Below are positions 10,832 through 22,679 of a stretch of DNA of 64,000 nt, one piece after another; the first letter of the stretch is position 1, and the number at the start of each line of letters is the position of its first letter. Made by a program: the position numbers and the translations under genes. The DNA comes from an uncultured Prochlorococcus sp. (GTDB taxonomy: Bacteria > Cyanobacteriota > Cyanobacteriia > PCC-6307 > Cyanobiaceae). Below the pieces are notes generated by a model, which was not told the origin of the DNA, ran no database searches, and saw only the letters and a list, made by a program, of their open reading frames with translations. Location of the stretch: assembly GCF_902616385.1 (NCBI RefSeq), contig NZ_CACMSM010000006.1, forward strand, positions 16,018 to 80,017, in the 5' to 3' direction.

Positions 10832-12352
10832 CTACTTTAGAGTTCTCCCAAAATTATTTCCTAGCTCACTAAACATTTTTATATTATTTTCTATTTCTTC
10901 TAAAGGACAATTTAACTTCCATTTCCAGTTATTATTTGTGGTCCCAGGTTTGTTTAATCTACTTGAATCGTCTAGAGATAATAGATCTTGTAATGGAGCG
11001 ATAAAAAGATTAGCATTTGTCTCCATGCCAATTTTTATTAAATCCCAAGAAGGATTTTCTGAAAATTTATACTCTTCTTTTATTCTTTTTTGGGATTCAT
11101 AATCTAAATTTTCCCACCATGAAACAGAGGTAGAATTGTCGTGAGTTCCTGTATAAACAACCCAATTTTCTCCTTTAATATTCTTTGGTAAATAAGGATT
11201 ATCTTCATTGCCATCAAAAGCAAATTGTAGTATTTTCATGCCAGGTAGTTCGAAGTTTTTCCTTAATTTCTCTACATCTGGAGTTATTACTCCCAGATCC
11301 TCCGCAATAATAGGTAGATAGTTACCCCCTAGATCCTTCTTTACTTTATTTAATAGTGTTTTACCTGGAGAATTTATCCATTTTCCAATAATTGCCGTTT
11401 TAGAGTTGCCATTAACTCTCCAGTAACCTGCTAAACCCCTGAAATGATCAAATCTTAATATGTCCACAAGTTCAAATTGTCTTTGAAATCTTTTTCTCCA
11501 CCAATTGAAATTAGTCCTTTTATGCTTTGACCAAAAATAGGTTGGGGTACCCCATAATTGTCCTGTTGATGAAAAATAATCAGGTGGAACACCACTTTGA
11601 AAGATTAAATCTCCATTTTTAAAAATTGAAAATAATGATTTATTACTCCATACGTCGGCGCTGTCTCTAGAGACATAAAAAGGCAAATCTCCTATCAGCT
11701 TAATATTTCTTGATTTTGCAAAGTTTTTAATGACGCTCCATTGCTCATCAAGATGCCACTGTATTAATTTTTTAATAAGTATCTCTTCACTTTTTTTCTT
11801 AATCCACGATTTTAAGAACTTGTTATTTTTTATTTTAAATTCTTGAGGCCATTCCCACCAAGGCAGCATATTAAATTCCTCTCTGATAACAACAAATGTT
11901 GCATAATCTTCAACCCAAGAATGCATACTGACCCATTTGTTAAAATTAATTTTTCTTTCTTCAGATTGTGAACTCCAACCTTGCAAAATGAGGAGACCTA
12001 ATTTTTTTGTTAGGTCATCCGCAGTATCAAAATCAAAATGATCTTTATTTTGGTTTGTTGGACCTAGATTTTCTTTATCTGAAATGTAGATAAAACCTTT
12101 TTCGATTAAATCATCTATATCCAAAAACCATGGGTTTATTGCAAAACTAGATGGGGAACTATATGGCGAACCTGTAGAGTCGGTAGGTGTAAGAGGTAAA
12201 AATTGCCAGTATTCAATTCCATGCTTATGAAGTTTTCTTATCCACTCTTTAGCTCCTCTCCCAAAAGTTCCACACACTCTTCCGCCGGGAATACATGTTG
12301 GATGCATAAGTACGCCTAATGATTTTCTTGCAATAATTGACTCTATAGGCAT
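10832..12352 (-). CDS. malQ: 4-alpha-glucanotransferase
   Basis: 506 aa GH77; RKSLGVLMHPTCIPG, FLPLTPTDSTGSPYSSPSSFAINP, VDILRFDHFRGLAGYW, IIAEDLGVI. Confidence 0.96.
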   Translation of the reverse strand: MPIESIIARKSLGVLMHPTCIPGGRVCGTFGRGAKEWIRKLHKHGIEYWQFLPLTPTDSTGSPYSSPSSFAINPWFLDIDDLIEKGFIYISDKENLGPTNQNKDHFDFDTADDLTKKLGLLILQGWSSQSEERKINFNKWVSMHSWVEDYATFVVIREEFNMLPWWEWPQEFKIKNNKFLKSWIKKKSEEILIKKLIQWHLDEQWSVIKNFAKSRNIKLIGDLPFYVSRDSADVWSNKSLFSIFKNGDLIFQSGVPPDYFSSTGQLWGTPTYFWSKHKRTNFNWWRKRFQRQFELVDILRFDHFRGLAGYWRVNGNSKTAIIGKWINSPGKTLLNKVKKDLGGNYLPIIAEDLGVITPDVEKLRKNFELPGMKILQFAFDGNEDNPYLPKNIKGENWVVYTGTHDNSTSVSWWENLDYESQKRIKEEYKFSENPSWDLIKIGMETNANLFIAPLQDLLSLDDSSRLNKPGTTNNNWKWKLNCPLEEIENNIKMFSELGNNFGRTLK

Positions 12353-12597
12353 GTTTTCAATATATTTTGATTCTTTAAACTTAACGTTTTTTTAATTCTC
12401 TAAATTCAACCTTATACAAATTTTTTTTAATTGACAAATATCATTGCTGATTTTTAAGTTTGGATAAATAGAAATTTTAATTTTTAATCAACAATTTTTT
12501 GCTTAATTGAGGTGACTTTTAAAATATCTATTCATTATCTTTTGCGAAATTCACATAAACGACTACGATGATAATATAGTTTTATGGTGCAAATTTC

Positions 12598-13593
12598 GTG
12601 ACAAGTTTTATCACGGCAATGCAGAGTAAAGAATCGAACTTTAATCTAACTAATAGTAGATTAAGGTTAGTAAGTGGGACAACAAACCCAAAGTTAGCTG
12701 AAGAAATTGCATCATATTTAGGGATTGAAAATGTACCTTTAATATCTAAAAAATTTGCAGATGGAGAACTTTATGTTCAGATTCAGCAATCTATTAGAGG
12801 CTGTGATGTATTCCTAATACAACCTACATGCGCTCCTGTAAACGATAGTTTAATGGAGCTCATGATTATGGTTGATGCTTGCAAAAGAGCTTCTGCAAGA
12901 CAAATAACGGCTGTAATCCCCTATTTTGGATATGCAAGGGCAGATAGGAAAACCTCAGGAAGAGAGTCTATAACTGCAAAATTAACTGCCAATTTACTAG
13001 AGAAATCAGGAGTTGATAGAGTTTTAGCGATGGACTTACACTCGGCTCAAATACAAGGCTACTTCGATATACCATGCGATCATATTTACGGTTCACCTGT
13101 ATTAATTGATTATCTAGAGTCATTAGATTTAGAAGAAATAGTTGTAGTCTCTCCTGATGTAGGCGGTGTAGCGAGAGCAAGAGCATTCGCGAAATTAATG
13201 AATGATGCGCCGTTGGCTATCATTGATAAAAGGAGAGCTGCCCATAATATCGCTGAAAGTCTAACCGTTATCGGTGAAGTCAAAGGTAAAACGGCTATTC
13301 TTATAGACGACATGATAGACACGGGAGGTACAATTTGTTCTGGAGCAAATTTACTAAAAAAAGAAGGAGCTAATAGAATCTTTGCATGTGCCTCACATGC
13401 TGTATTTTCTCCTCCTTCTTATGAAAGATTAAGCTCTAAGAATCTTTTCGAACAAGTTATTGTGACTAACAGCATACCAGTTATACATAAAGATAATTTT
13501 CCACAGTTAAAAGTTCTTTCCGTCGCAAATATGCTTGGGGAAGCTATTTGGAGAATCCACGAAGAAAGTTCTGTTAGTTCTATGTTTAGATAA
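12598..13593 (+). CDS. prsA: Ribose-phosphate pyrophosphokinase (annotated GTG start; ATG at 12619 is an alternative)
   Basis: 331 aa; LRLVSGTTNPKLAEEIA, VVSPDVGGVARARAFA, ILIDDMIDTGGTI PRPP loop. Confidence 0.97.
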   Translation: MTSFITAMQSKESNFNLTNSRLRLVSGTTNPKLAEEIASYLGIENVPLISKKFADGELYVQIQQSIRGCDVFLIQPTCAPVNDSLMELMIMVDACKRASARQITAVIPYFGYARADRKTSGRESITAKLTANLLEKSGVDRVLAMDLHSAQIQGYFDIPCDHIYGSPVLIDYLESLDLEEIVVVSPDVGGVARARAFAKLMNDAPLAIIDKRRAAHNIAESLTVIGEVKGKTAILIDDMIDTGGTICSGANLLKKEGANRIFACASHAVFSPPSYERLSSKNLFEQVIVTNSIPVIHKDNFPQLKVLSVANMLGEAIWRIHEESSVSSMFR

Positions 13594-13606
13594 AAAAAAT
13601 TATTTT

Positions 13607-14041
13607 CTACAAACCTTGTAATTTCTTGATTCTCTCAGTTTCAATCTTAAATTGTTTTTCGATCTTTTCAGGCACATTATCGGGACACACTTGAAGAGCT
13701 GATTCAACTAATTGCAGAGATGAAATAAATTGTAATTGTTTCATATCAACTTTTTGTTCTTTCTTTTTCTCTATTATTTTCCCTCCATGTTTTTGTGAAA
13801 CTACTGAAGCGAAAGTTGCTGAGGCAACGTTTAATGTTTTTGGGAAATCCAAATCAAATCCTTTTCTTGTCGCATTACATAGAAATGAAACACCCATCCC
13901 ATGATATAAATCTAAATCATTTTTATTGGCAGGCTGATTCTTAACATTTGCATTTACATTATTAGATTCATTATTGATATCGATTAAAAAAGATAAAAAA
14001 ATCAGGGGGATTGCAAAAATTCTAGATATTTTAAAACTCAT
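13607..14041 (-). CDS. Conserved hypothetical exported protein
   Basis: 144 aa with N-terminal hydrophobic signal; SFLCNATRKGFDLDFPKTLNVASATFASVVSQKHGGKI. Confidence 0.65.
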   Translation of the reverse strand: MSFKISRIFAIPLIFLSFLIDINNESNNVNANVKNQPANKNDLDLYHGMGVSFLCNATRKGFDLDFPKTLNVASATFASVVSQKHGGKIIEKKKEQKVDMKQLQFISSLQLVESALQVCPDNVPEKIEKQFKIETERIKKLQGL

Positions 14042-14113
14042 AACTGATTTATTGTTGATTCATATTATTAAAGATAACATTTTTATTTTTTAAACTAAAA
14101 CTGCCAAAAGAAT

Positions 14114-14653
14114 TTATTCAATAATTTTAATTTCATGATGGTTCTCGACTATTTTTAGCTTATTTTTGTTCCATGAATATATAACCCTAAATCTATAATT
14201 ATCAGAATCAACAAGTCTTGTATGTTCAAGTATATACCAATCTTCATAAGAAGATTCAAAAATCATTTCATGTTCGTCGACTTGCTTAATATTTGAAATA
14301 CCTTCATCATTACTTAAATAAAAATTTTCTCTGTTAAGTTGATGGCCTTTTAAAAATGCACGCATTTCTCCTCGTTCTTTAAATTGGGGATTTTCTTCAA
14401 AGAAATTATATTTTTTTTCTGGGTACCAAGTGAATTTATAATGGGACTCCCATTCTGACTTACTCTCTAAAGCTTGAATATTTATATTCATGATTAAATT
14501 ATAAGTTTTTTGTGCTTCATCGAGAAAATAAGTTCTATTAGATTTCCACAATCCAATATTCCTTGAAAACCATCTTTTTAAATTACTATTTAAATTGATT
14601 TCAGGAGGGTTTTCACCAAAATGTAAATTTTTCTTTGGATTAATAGCAACCAT
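14114..14653 (-). CDS. Hypothetical protein, possibly CpeS/CpcS-like (lipocalin-fold) phycobiliprotein lyase family
   Basis: 179 aa ORF; RWFSRNIGLWKSNRTYFLDEAQ opening and YEDWYILEHTRLVDSDNYRFRVIYSW resemble the family only weakly. Confidence 0.4.
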   Translation of the reverse strand: MVAINPKKNLHFGENPPEINLNSNLKRWFSRNIGLWKSNRTYFLDEAQKTYNLIMNINIQALESKSEWESHYKFTWYPEKKYNFFEENPQFKERGEMRAFLKGHQLNRENFYLSNDEGISNIKQVDEHEMIFESSYEDWYILEHTRLVDSDNYRFRVIYSWNKNKLKIVENHHEIKIIE

Positions 14654-14759
14654 TTATAAATAAGTCCTATTTATTTAATAGCCTATCTGTAAAATAAAAA
14701 TAAATATCTTAAGGTGTTTATAAGGATTAACAGCTTTTCAACACTTCAGAGGATTTCAT

Positions 14760-15878
14760 TTGAATGATAAAAAAGAGTTAAGATTAATACTTGTGGCAGC
14801 TAGAAATCAACTTTCTAGTAATGACATTAAGTCCCTAATAGCTTATTTAGAATCAGATGATTGTGAATTTGAGATATCTCTTCAAATTTCTGAACCTACA
14901 GAGCAGCCAGAATTACTTGAATTACATAGATTAGTCGCTATTCCTGCTCTTATAAAAGTTTCCCCATCTCCAAAGCAAATATTTGCTGGAAGTAATATTT
15001 TCTCTCAGTTGCAAAAATGGTTACCGAGGTGGACACAGGAAGGCCTAACAAAAAATCTTGGAATTAATTTGCAACCATCCAAAATTGATTCAATTAGAAC
15101 TCAAAAAGAATTTCTATTGGAAGACGAACTTCTCGTTTTAAGGCAAGAAAATGAGACATTAACAAAAAGAATAGAGTCTCAGGAAAGATTATTAAGAATG
15201 GTTGCGCATGAATTAAGAACACCATTAACTGCAGCTACTTTGGCTATTCAAAGTCAAAAACTCGGACAAATTGATATTTCAAAATTGCAAGAGGTAATTA
15301 AAAGACGTTTAGAAGAGATTGAACTCTTATCTCAGGATCTTTTAGAGGTTGGAACAACTAAATGGGAAGCGTTATTTAATCCTCAGAAAATTGATTTAGG
15401 TAATATTAGTGCTGAAGTAATACTCGAATTAGAAAAATTCTGGAGATTAAGGAATATTCAAATTGATACTGATATTCCATCTGATCTACCAAGTGTATTT
15501 GCAGATCAAAGAAGAATGAGGCAAGTATTGTTAAATTTAATTGAAAATGCGATTAAATTTTCTAAAGACTCAGGTTCTATAAAAATAACTATGATCCATA
15601 AGACAAATCAATGGGTAGAAATAACAATTTGTGACAAAGGTGCAGGGATTCCTTTGAACGAACAAAAAAGAATTTTTCTTGATAGGGTTAGACTTCCACA
15701 GACTTCTGAAGGGACTTCAGGATTTGGAATAGGGTTATCTGTATGCAGGAGAATAGTACAGGTCCATGGGGGAAGAATATGGGTTGTATCTGAGATTGGT
15801 GAAGGTTCTTGCTTCCATTTTACAGTTCCTGTGTGGCAAGGACAAAACAAAGAGCAACAATACTTGACGAAAGGTTAG
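14760..15878 (+). CDS. sasA: Circadian output sensor histidine kinase SasA
   Basis: 372 aa; thioredoxin-like KaiB-type N-terminus ([24 protein letters not shown]), H box [15 protein letters not shown] boxes; tRNA-Glu downstream; TTG start. Confidence 0.92.
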   Translation: MNDKKELRLILVAARNQLSSNDIKSLIAYLESDDCEFEISLQISEPTEQPELLELHRLVAIPALIKVSPSPKQIFAGSNIFSQLQKWLPRWTQEGLTKNLGINLQPSKIDSIRTQKEFLLEDELLVLRQENETLTKRIESQERLLRMVAHELRTPLTAATLAIQSQKLGQIDISKLQEVIKRRLEEIELLSQDLLEVGTTKWEALFNPQKIDLGNISAEVILELEKFWRLRNIQIDTDIPSDLPSVFADQRRMRQVLLNLIENAIKFSKDSGSIKITMIHKTNQWVEITICDKGAGIPLNEQKRIFLDRVRLPQTSEGTSGFGIGLSVCRRIVQVHGGRIWVVSEIGEGSCFHFTVPVWQGQNKEQQYLTKG

Positions 15879-15920
15879 CCTTACTCTTAGCTTTTAATTA
15901 AGCTGTTATGCTAACTTCCT

Positions 15921-15993
15921 GGCCCCATCGTCTAGAGGCCTAGGACACCTCCCTTTCACGGAGGCGACAGGGGTTCGAATCCCCTTGGGGCTA
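15921..15993 (+). tRNA. tRNA-Glu (anticodon TTC)
   Basis: GGCCCCATCGTCTAGAGGCCTAGGACACCTCCCTTTCACGGAGGCGACAGGGGTTCGAATCCCCTTGGGGCTA folds as a cloverleaf: acceptor GGCCCCA/TGGGGCT (one G-U), anticodon arm CCTCCCTTTCACGGAGG, T arm AGGGGTTCGAATCCCCT. Confidence 0.98.
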
Positions 15994-16010
15994 TTATTTA
16001 AAATTTTAAA

Positions 16011-16547
16011 TTAATTTTTTGATGATTTTGCTTGCCTATCTACGGCAATCAAATTTTCAGAAAGATCTTTTTTAAGTCTTTTCTCTATCATGCCTATTGG
16101 CATCCACTGACAACCTTGAACAGTAAGATCATAAATCAATGAGTTTTTTGAAGTATTTTTAATATTTTGAATTTTCCAACTACCTTCAAATTTCCTAAAA
16201 TCACCCTTAATTAAATTAAATTTTAAAAGGCCAAGTGCCTTATCTTCGAATAAATCGATGGTTACTTCAGCTGAAAACTTCATGCCAAGGAAATCCTGAG
16301 CCCCAACTTGTTTAAGGTGGACATTATTTCCCTTCTGAAATATTTTTTTGCTCGATAAAAGATTTGGTATGTAAAGATTTAGCCGATCATAATCTGTTAA
16401 AACACTCCACAAAGAATCAAAACTTGCAGAAGTTGTAAGTTGCGCTGCCAGTCGTCTTGTACCACCGGAAAACTTCTCCATGGTCTGCTCAATTGTCCTG
16501 TAATCATTTTTCTTAGAATGATCTTCTGATTCTTGAGGATTATTCAT
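16011..16547 (-). CDS. SRPBCC/polyketide cyclase-dehydrase-like protein
   Basis: 178 aa; TTSASFDSLWSVLTDYDRLNLYIPNLLSSKK...RLKKDLSENLIAVD. Confidence 0.8.
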   Translation of the reverse strand: MNNPQESEDHSKKNDYRTIEQTMEKFSGGTRRLAAQLTTSASFDSLWSVLTDYDRLNLYIPNLLSSKKIFQKGNNVHLKQVGAQDFLGMKFSAEVTIDLFEDKALGLLKFNLIKGDFRKFEGSWKIQNIKNTSKNSLIYDLTVQGCQWMPIGMIEKRLKKDLSENLIAVDRQAKSSKN

Positions 16548-16725
16548 AAATGAATTTTTTAATTAGATAAAAAATTATTTCTGTGTAACTATACTGATAA
16601 AAACAACAAATACTGAAAAATTAAAATAATTTCTTTTATTTATCCCGATCTCAAAACGTAACCATTTTTGTAAAATCACTACAAATTAAACTACAAATTG
16701 ATAATCTTTTATAAAAGAAATCTAA

Positions 16726-17856
<1,131 letters not shown>

Positions 17857-17966
17857 ATCTTTGATATTTAGATTTAAGTTTCACAGACTAAATACTTTTT
17901 GGTTTAGACACAATATGTAGCTAATATTTGAAAAAAAGAGGATTTTAAATAAAGAATACTAAAAAT

Positions 17967-19490
17967 ATGCCTTCAACTTTAAGTAATCCTCTAAGATTAG
18001 GTTTACGGCAGGAAAGAGTCATATCTCCACAATGTTTAGTAATTTTTGGTGCTAGTGGAGACCTTACTCATAGAAAATTAATACCAGCCTTATTTGAACT
18101 CTATTTGCAAAGAAGAATTCCTAGTGAATTTGGAATTGTTGGTTGTGCGAGAAGACCTTGGACTGATAATGAGTTTAGAGAAAAGATGAAAGTAAAGTTA
18201 TCAAATCAAATATTAGGTAAAGAAAGGGATTGGGACCAATTTTCTAATTATCTTTTCTATGAACCTGTTGACCTACAACAAAGTGATCATGTCGTAAGGC
18301 TTTCTAGAAGATTAAGTGAAATTGATAAAACACAAGCTACTCATGGGAATAGAACATTTTATTTATCAGTATCTCCGAATTTCTATGCAAGTGGATGTAA
18401 AGCTCTAAAAGGGGCTGGACTTTTAGATGACCCTAAGAAAAGTCGTTTAGTAATTGAAAAACCTTTTGGAAGAGATTATTCAAGTGCAAAAAAATTGAAT
18501 AAGATTGTTCAAAGTTGCGCTGAAGAAAGTCAGATTTATAGGATTGATCATTATTTAGGTAAAGAGACAGTTCAGAATATTCTTGTTTTGAGGTTTGCTA
18601 ACACTATTTTTGAACCAATCTGGAACAGGAATTATATATCAAGTGTTCAAATTACTTCATCTGAAACAGTTGGTGTTGAAGATAGAGCAGGTTATTACGA
18701 AAGCTCTGGTGCTTTACGGGATATGCTACAAAATCATATGACTCAAATGCTTGCGGTTACTGCAATGGAACCTCCTGGAAAATTTGAACCAGAAGCAATA
18801 AGAAATGAAAAAGCTAAGGTTCTTCAAGCTTCAAAACTTGCTGACGAAAATGAACCGTGGAATTGTTGCATAAGAGGTCAATATGGAGAGGGAGGGAATA
18901 TTTCAAATCGACTCAAAGGATATAGGCAGGAAGATGGTGTTCATAGTAGTAGCACAACAGAAACTTATATTGCGACAAAAGTTTTCGTTGATAACTGGCG
19001 TTGGCAAGGGGTTCCTTTTTATTTGAGAACAGGAAAAAGACTACCTAAAAGACTTGGAGAAATAGTCTTGACTTTTAAAGACGTCCCTGTTCATTTATTT
19101 GAATCAACAATAATAAATCCTTCCCCAAATCAACTTGTCCTTAGAATTCAGCCAAATGAAGGTGCTACTTTCAAATTTGAGGTAAAATCTCCTGGTTCTG
19201 GAATGAAATCAAGACCTGTTGAGATGGAATTTTCTTATGATGAATCATTTGGAGAACCCTCAGATGAAGGATATGTAAGATTATTAGCTGATGCAATGCT
19301 TTCTGACCCAACATTATTTACTCGAAGTGATGAGGTAGAGGCAGCCTGGAAACTTTATACGCCTTTAATAGAATTGATGGATAATTCTCCTTGGAAGTTA
19401 CCTATTTATAATTATGAATCTATGACATGGGGACCTTCAGAGTCAGATCAATTAATTTCAAAAGATAATATTTTCTGGCGTAGACCCTAA
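17967..19490 (+). CDS. zwf: Glucose-6-phosphate 1-dehydrogenase
   Basis: 507 aa; FGASGDLTHRKLIPAL, RIDHYLGKETVQN, LRTGKRLPKR. Confidence 0.98.
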   Translation: MPSTLSNPLRLGLRQERVISPQCLVIFGASGDLTHRKLIPALFELYLQRRIPSEFGIVGCARRPWTDNEFREKMKVKLSNQILGKERDWDQFSNYLFYEPVDLQQSDHVVRLSRRLSEIDKTQATHGNRTFYLSVSPNFYASGCKALKGAGLLDDPKKSRLVIEKPFGRDYSSAKKLNKIVQSCAEESQIYRIDHYLGKETVQNILVLRFANTIFEPIWNRNYISSVQITSSETVGVEDRAGYYESSGALRDMLQNHMTQMLAVTAMEPPGKFEPEAIRNEKAKVLQASKLADENEPWNCCIRGQYGEGGNISNRLKGYRQEDGVHSSSTTETYIATKVFVDNWRWQGVPFYLRTGKRLPKRLGEIVLTFKDVPVHLFESTIINPSPNQLVLRIQPNEGATFKFEVKSPGSGMKSRPVEMEFSYDESFGEPSDEGYVRLLADAMLSDPTLFTRSDEVEAAWKLYTPLIELMDNSPWKLPIYNYESMTWGPSESDQLISKDNIFWRRP

Positions 19491-19492
19491 AA

Positions 19493-20794
19493 ATGAAACC
19501 TCAACTTACACTACAAACCCCTTTAGAGCTGCCTTATCAGGAAATTTCTAATTACCTTAACAAATTATGGATTTCAGAAGATAAAGATAATAGTGGAGCT
19601 AATACTTTCACATTAATGGTCTGGCAGCCTGCTTGGCTAGAACAATGTTTGGTTCAAAAAGGATTGGTCAACGGACCAATTACTGGAAATTTAAGTCAAG
19701 AGATAATTGAAGTTGCTAAAAAATTTATATTAGATCAAGGACTTCCTATTACTACTTCGCTTAATAGTGAAGAATTATTGAATTTGTTGAAGAAAAATTT
19801 ATCTAATAAAGACTTTGAAGATTTTAGAGGACAATTTTTTGAATCAACGATAAGTACATTGAATCCAAGAAGATTAATAACTCTAGCGCCAACATTAAAT
19901 AAAAATTCAGATATCAAAACTTTTGTATCCGCTTACTGTCCATTAAGTGATACCCCAGCCATGCAACCTATTTGTGGGGATTTAGTTGTTATTAGGGGGG
20001 ACTCGGCCTCAATATCTAATAAAGGATTAAAAATAATTGATGAATTATCTATTGATGAATTACCTTCATGGTTGTGGTGGAATGGAAGCTTGGATGAGTC
20101 GCCTGAAATCTTCGAATATTTCACTGATTATGGTCTAAGGTTAATCATTGATACTGCTCTTGGATCGCCTCAAAGATGTTTAAAAGTTTTAGATCAATTA
20201 AGTAATTCAAATAAAGCTATTAATGATTTGAATTGGGTTAGATTGAAAAATTGGAGAGAATCATTGGCAATGATTTTTGATCCGCCTTCGAGGAGACCAA
20301 TTTTAGATCATATTACTGATATTGACATTGATATCGCAGGAAATCATATCATTCAAGCGTTGTTTTTGATTTCATGGATTAGCGATAAACTTGGTTGGTC
20401 TTTTCTAAGAGTTGAAACGGATAAAGAATCAACAAAAATAGAGTTTGAAAGAAGTAATGGCGAAATAATTTCTACATCAATTAATCCCTTATCTTTGGGA
20501 AATCCAAGTATTCATTTAGGACAAGTTACTGGATTGAGGCTGATTTCAAAAATTAGTGAGGTTCAAAAAAATAATACTTGTGTAATACTTGGCTGTGAAT
20601 CAGTGGAATGTATGAGACTTGAAGCGGGGGGAATGGCTAATATGGAATTAATAGAGCAAGTTGTTCCAAATTCTTTTTCTACATCAGAGTATGATGTTAG
20701 TAAATTATTGGGAAGTAGTAGAGGTAATACCAGTCCTCTTTTTGAAAATTCTATAAAAATAGCTCTTCAAATATTTAATGGTTTGAATAACTAA
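19493..20794 (+). CDS. opcA: OpcA, G6PDH assembly/allosteric protein
   Basis: 433 aa immediately after zwf; GDLVVIRGDSASISNKGLKI, LNWVRLKNWRESLAMIFDPP. Confidence 0.95.
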   Translation: MKPQLTLQTPLELPYQEISNYLNKLWISEDKDNSGANTFTLMVWQPAWLEQCLVQKGLVNGPITGNLSQEIIEVAKKFILDQGLPITTSLNSEELLNLLKKNLSNKDFEDFRGQFFESTISTLNPRRLITLAPTLNKNSDIKTFVSAYCPLSDTPAMQPICGDLVVIRGDSASISNKGLKIIDELSIDELPSWLWWNGSLDESPEIFEYFTDYGLRLIIDTALGSPQRCLKVLDQLSNSNKAINDLNWVRLKNWRESLAMIFDPPSRRPILDHITDIDIDIAGNHIIQALFLISWISDKLGWSFLRVETDKESTKIEFERSNGEIISTSINPLSLGNPSIHLGQVTGLRLISKISEVQKNNTCVILGCESVECMRLEAGGMANMELIEQVVPNSFSTSEYDVSKLLGSSRGNTSPLFENSIKIALQIFNGLNN

Positions 20795-20797
20795 TAC

Positions 20798-22189
20798 ATG
20801 CCTTGTGTAATATCTTCTCCTTCAACTGATAGCGGGAAAACTACATTATCTCTTTTGCTATCTTGTTGGGCATTCTCAAAAGGTATAAAGATACAAACTT
20901 TCAAGGTTGGCCCAGATTATCTTGATCAACAACAACTTAGCTCAATTGGCCAACCTATTTGTAGGAATTTAGATATTTTTTTAAGTGGTGAGAAATGGGT
21001 TCAAGAAAGTTTTTTTAAACATTCTTTGAAATATGAATTCTCGTTAATTGAAGGAGCAATGGGTCTGTTTGATGGACTAGGGTCAACAACCTATTCCAGC
21101 ACAGCAAATATCTCTAAACTTCTCAATGCTCCAATAATATTTATTGTTAATGCTAGAGGTCAAGTAGCTTCACTTTTAGCGACTATTCGAGGTTTTAGAG
21201 ATTTCGATAGTGAGTTGTCAATAGCAGGAATTATATTTAACAACGTTAATTCAGATCGACATAAAAAATTAATCAAAGAAGTTTTTGAAAATGAAGATAT
21301 CGAAATTCTTGGTTTTTTACCATCTGATTCAAAAATAACTTTAAACAAAGCTAATTTAGGTTTGATATCTCCAATGGATAATGGAAAAGAAATTGATGTT
21401 GAATATTTTGCAAATTTCGCCGAAAGAAATCTTGATGTACTTTCTCTTATTAGATTTCTAAAATCTCCTCAAAAGAAAATATTTAATTCTGATAGTTTTA
21501 AAGATTTTAAAATAGACAAAAGTAAACCTATAGCAATTGTAGAAGATAAAATCTTTCATTTTCAATATCCTGAAACTAAGGAGTTTTTGAGTGAAATAGG
21601 CATACCATTGATTTCATGGAGTATTTATGATGATGAAGAAATACCTAATGAAGCTTCTTCTTTAATTATTCCTGGAGGGTTCCCCGAAAAATATGCTGAT
21701 CATATAAGTAACTCTATAAAAAGCTTAAATTCGTTAAGGAAATTCCGCAAAAATGGATTTATATATGCCGAGTGCGGAGGGATGATGATTTTAGGAGAAT
21801 TTATAAAAGACGAAAATGGTAATAATCATAAAATGAGTGGTATCCTGCCTTTTAGTTCAAAAAAAAATAAACTTTCAGTAGGTTATAGATATATTGAGGG
21901 TTTAAAAGATACTCCGATCATTAAACAAAAACAATTAATTAGAGGACATGAATTTCATTATTGGGAAATTGAAAATAATTTCTCTGAACTTGATTTAAGA
22001 AAGGCTGAGCATCAGAAGAACCTTTCTTCCCCATGGAAAATCAAATCTTGGAAAACTGAATACAAAAATGAAGGTTTTTTTGATGAAAAATTACATGCAA
22101 GTTGGATTCACTTACATTTGCCAAGTTCTCCGGAAGTCGCAAAAAACTTTATAGATGCCACTCAAATTATTTCTTCAAAGGATTCTTAA
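20798..22189 (+). CDS. cobB: Cobyrinic acid a,c-diamide synthase
   Basis: 463 aa; SPSTDSGKTTLSLLL P-loop, FKVGPDYLDQ, EGAMGLFDG, IPGGFPEKYADHIS, YAECGGMMILG. Confidence 0.96.
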   Translation: MPCVISSPSTDSGKTTLSLLLSCWAFSKGIKIQTFKVGPDYLDQQQLSSIGQPICRNLDIFLSGEKWVQESFFKHSLKYEFSLIEGAMGLFDGLGSTTYSSTANISKLLNAPIIFIVNARGQVASLLATIRGFRDFDSELSIAGIIFNNVNSDRHKKLIKEVFENEDIEILGFLPSDSKITLNKANLGLISPMDNGKEIDVEYFANFAERNLDVLSLIRFLKSPQKKIFNSDSFKDFKIDKSKPIAIVEDKIFHFQYPETKEFLSEIGIPLISWSIYDDEEIPNEASSLIIPGGFPEKYADHISNSIKSLNSLRKFRKNGFIYAECGGMMILGEFIKDENGNNHKMSGILPFSSKKNKLSVGYRYIEGLKDTPIIKQKQLIRGHEFHYWEIENNFSELDLRKAEHQKNLSSPWKIKSWKTEYKNEGFFDEKLHASWIHLHLPSSPEVAKNFIDATQIISSKDS

Positions 22190-22665
22190 TTTAATATCAA
22201 ATTAAATATTTTTAGAGGAGAACCTAAAAAAAACATTCCAGACAAAGTGATTAATGGTCCAAAAATACTCCCCACCATGACCTCGATTTTTGTATGGCCA
22301 AGGGTTTCTTTTAAAAGTAATTCATATTGAGGGTCCAGTTTTTTTGATATTTTATTGATTTCTGCAGCCTGAATACCAGCTGATTTTCGAACACCACTAG
22401 CGTCATACATAACTACTAGTGCTATAGCAACTGATAATGCGAATATTGAGCTGTCAAATCCTATTTCATAACCTATACCTGATGCAGCACCGGTTATTAA
22501 GGCGGAATGACTTGATGGCATACCACCCGTCTCGAACATAATTCCAAATCTTATCTCTCCAGTTGAAAAGAAATTGAATAAAATTTTAAAGAATTGAGCT
22601 AGTAAACAGGATAATAAGCTCCAAAAAAGAACTGAATTATTAAAAAAGGGGGAAAACTCAGACAT
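22186..22665 (-). CDS. Divergent PAP2 family (DUF212) membrane protein
   Basis: 159 aa; GGMPSSHSALITGAASGIG, VMYDASGVRKSAGIQA, ETLGHTKIEV. Confidence 0.9.
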   Translation of the reverse strand: MSEFSPFFNNSVLFWSLLSCLLAQFFKILFNFFSTGEIRFGIMFETGGMPSSHSALITGAASGIGYEIGFDSSIFALSVAIALVVMYDASGVRKSAGIQAAEINKISKKLDPQYELLLKETLGHTKIEVMVGSIFGPLITLSGMFFLGSPLKIFNLILN

Positions 22666-22679
22666 AAAATTAAAACTAA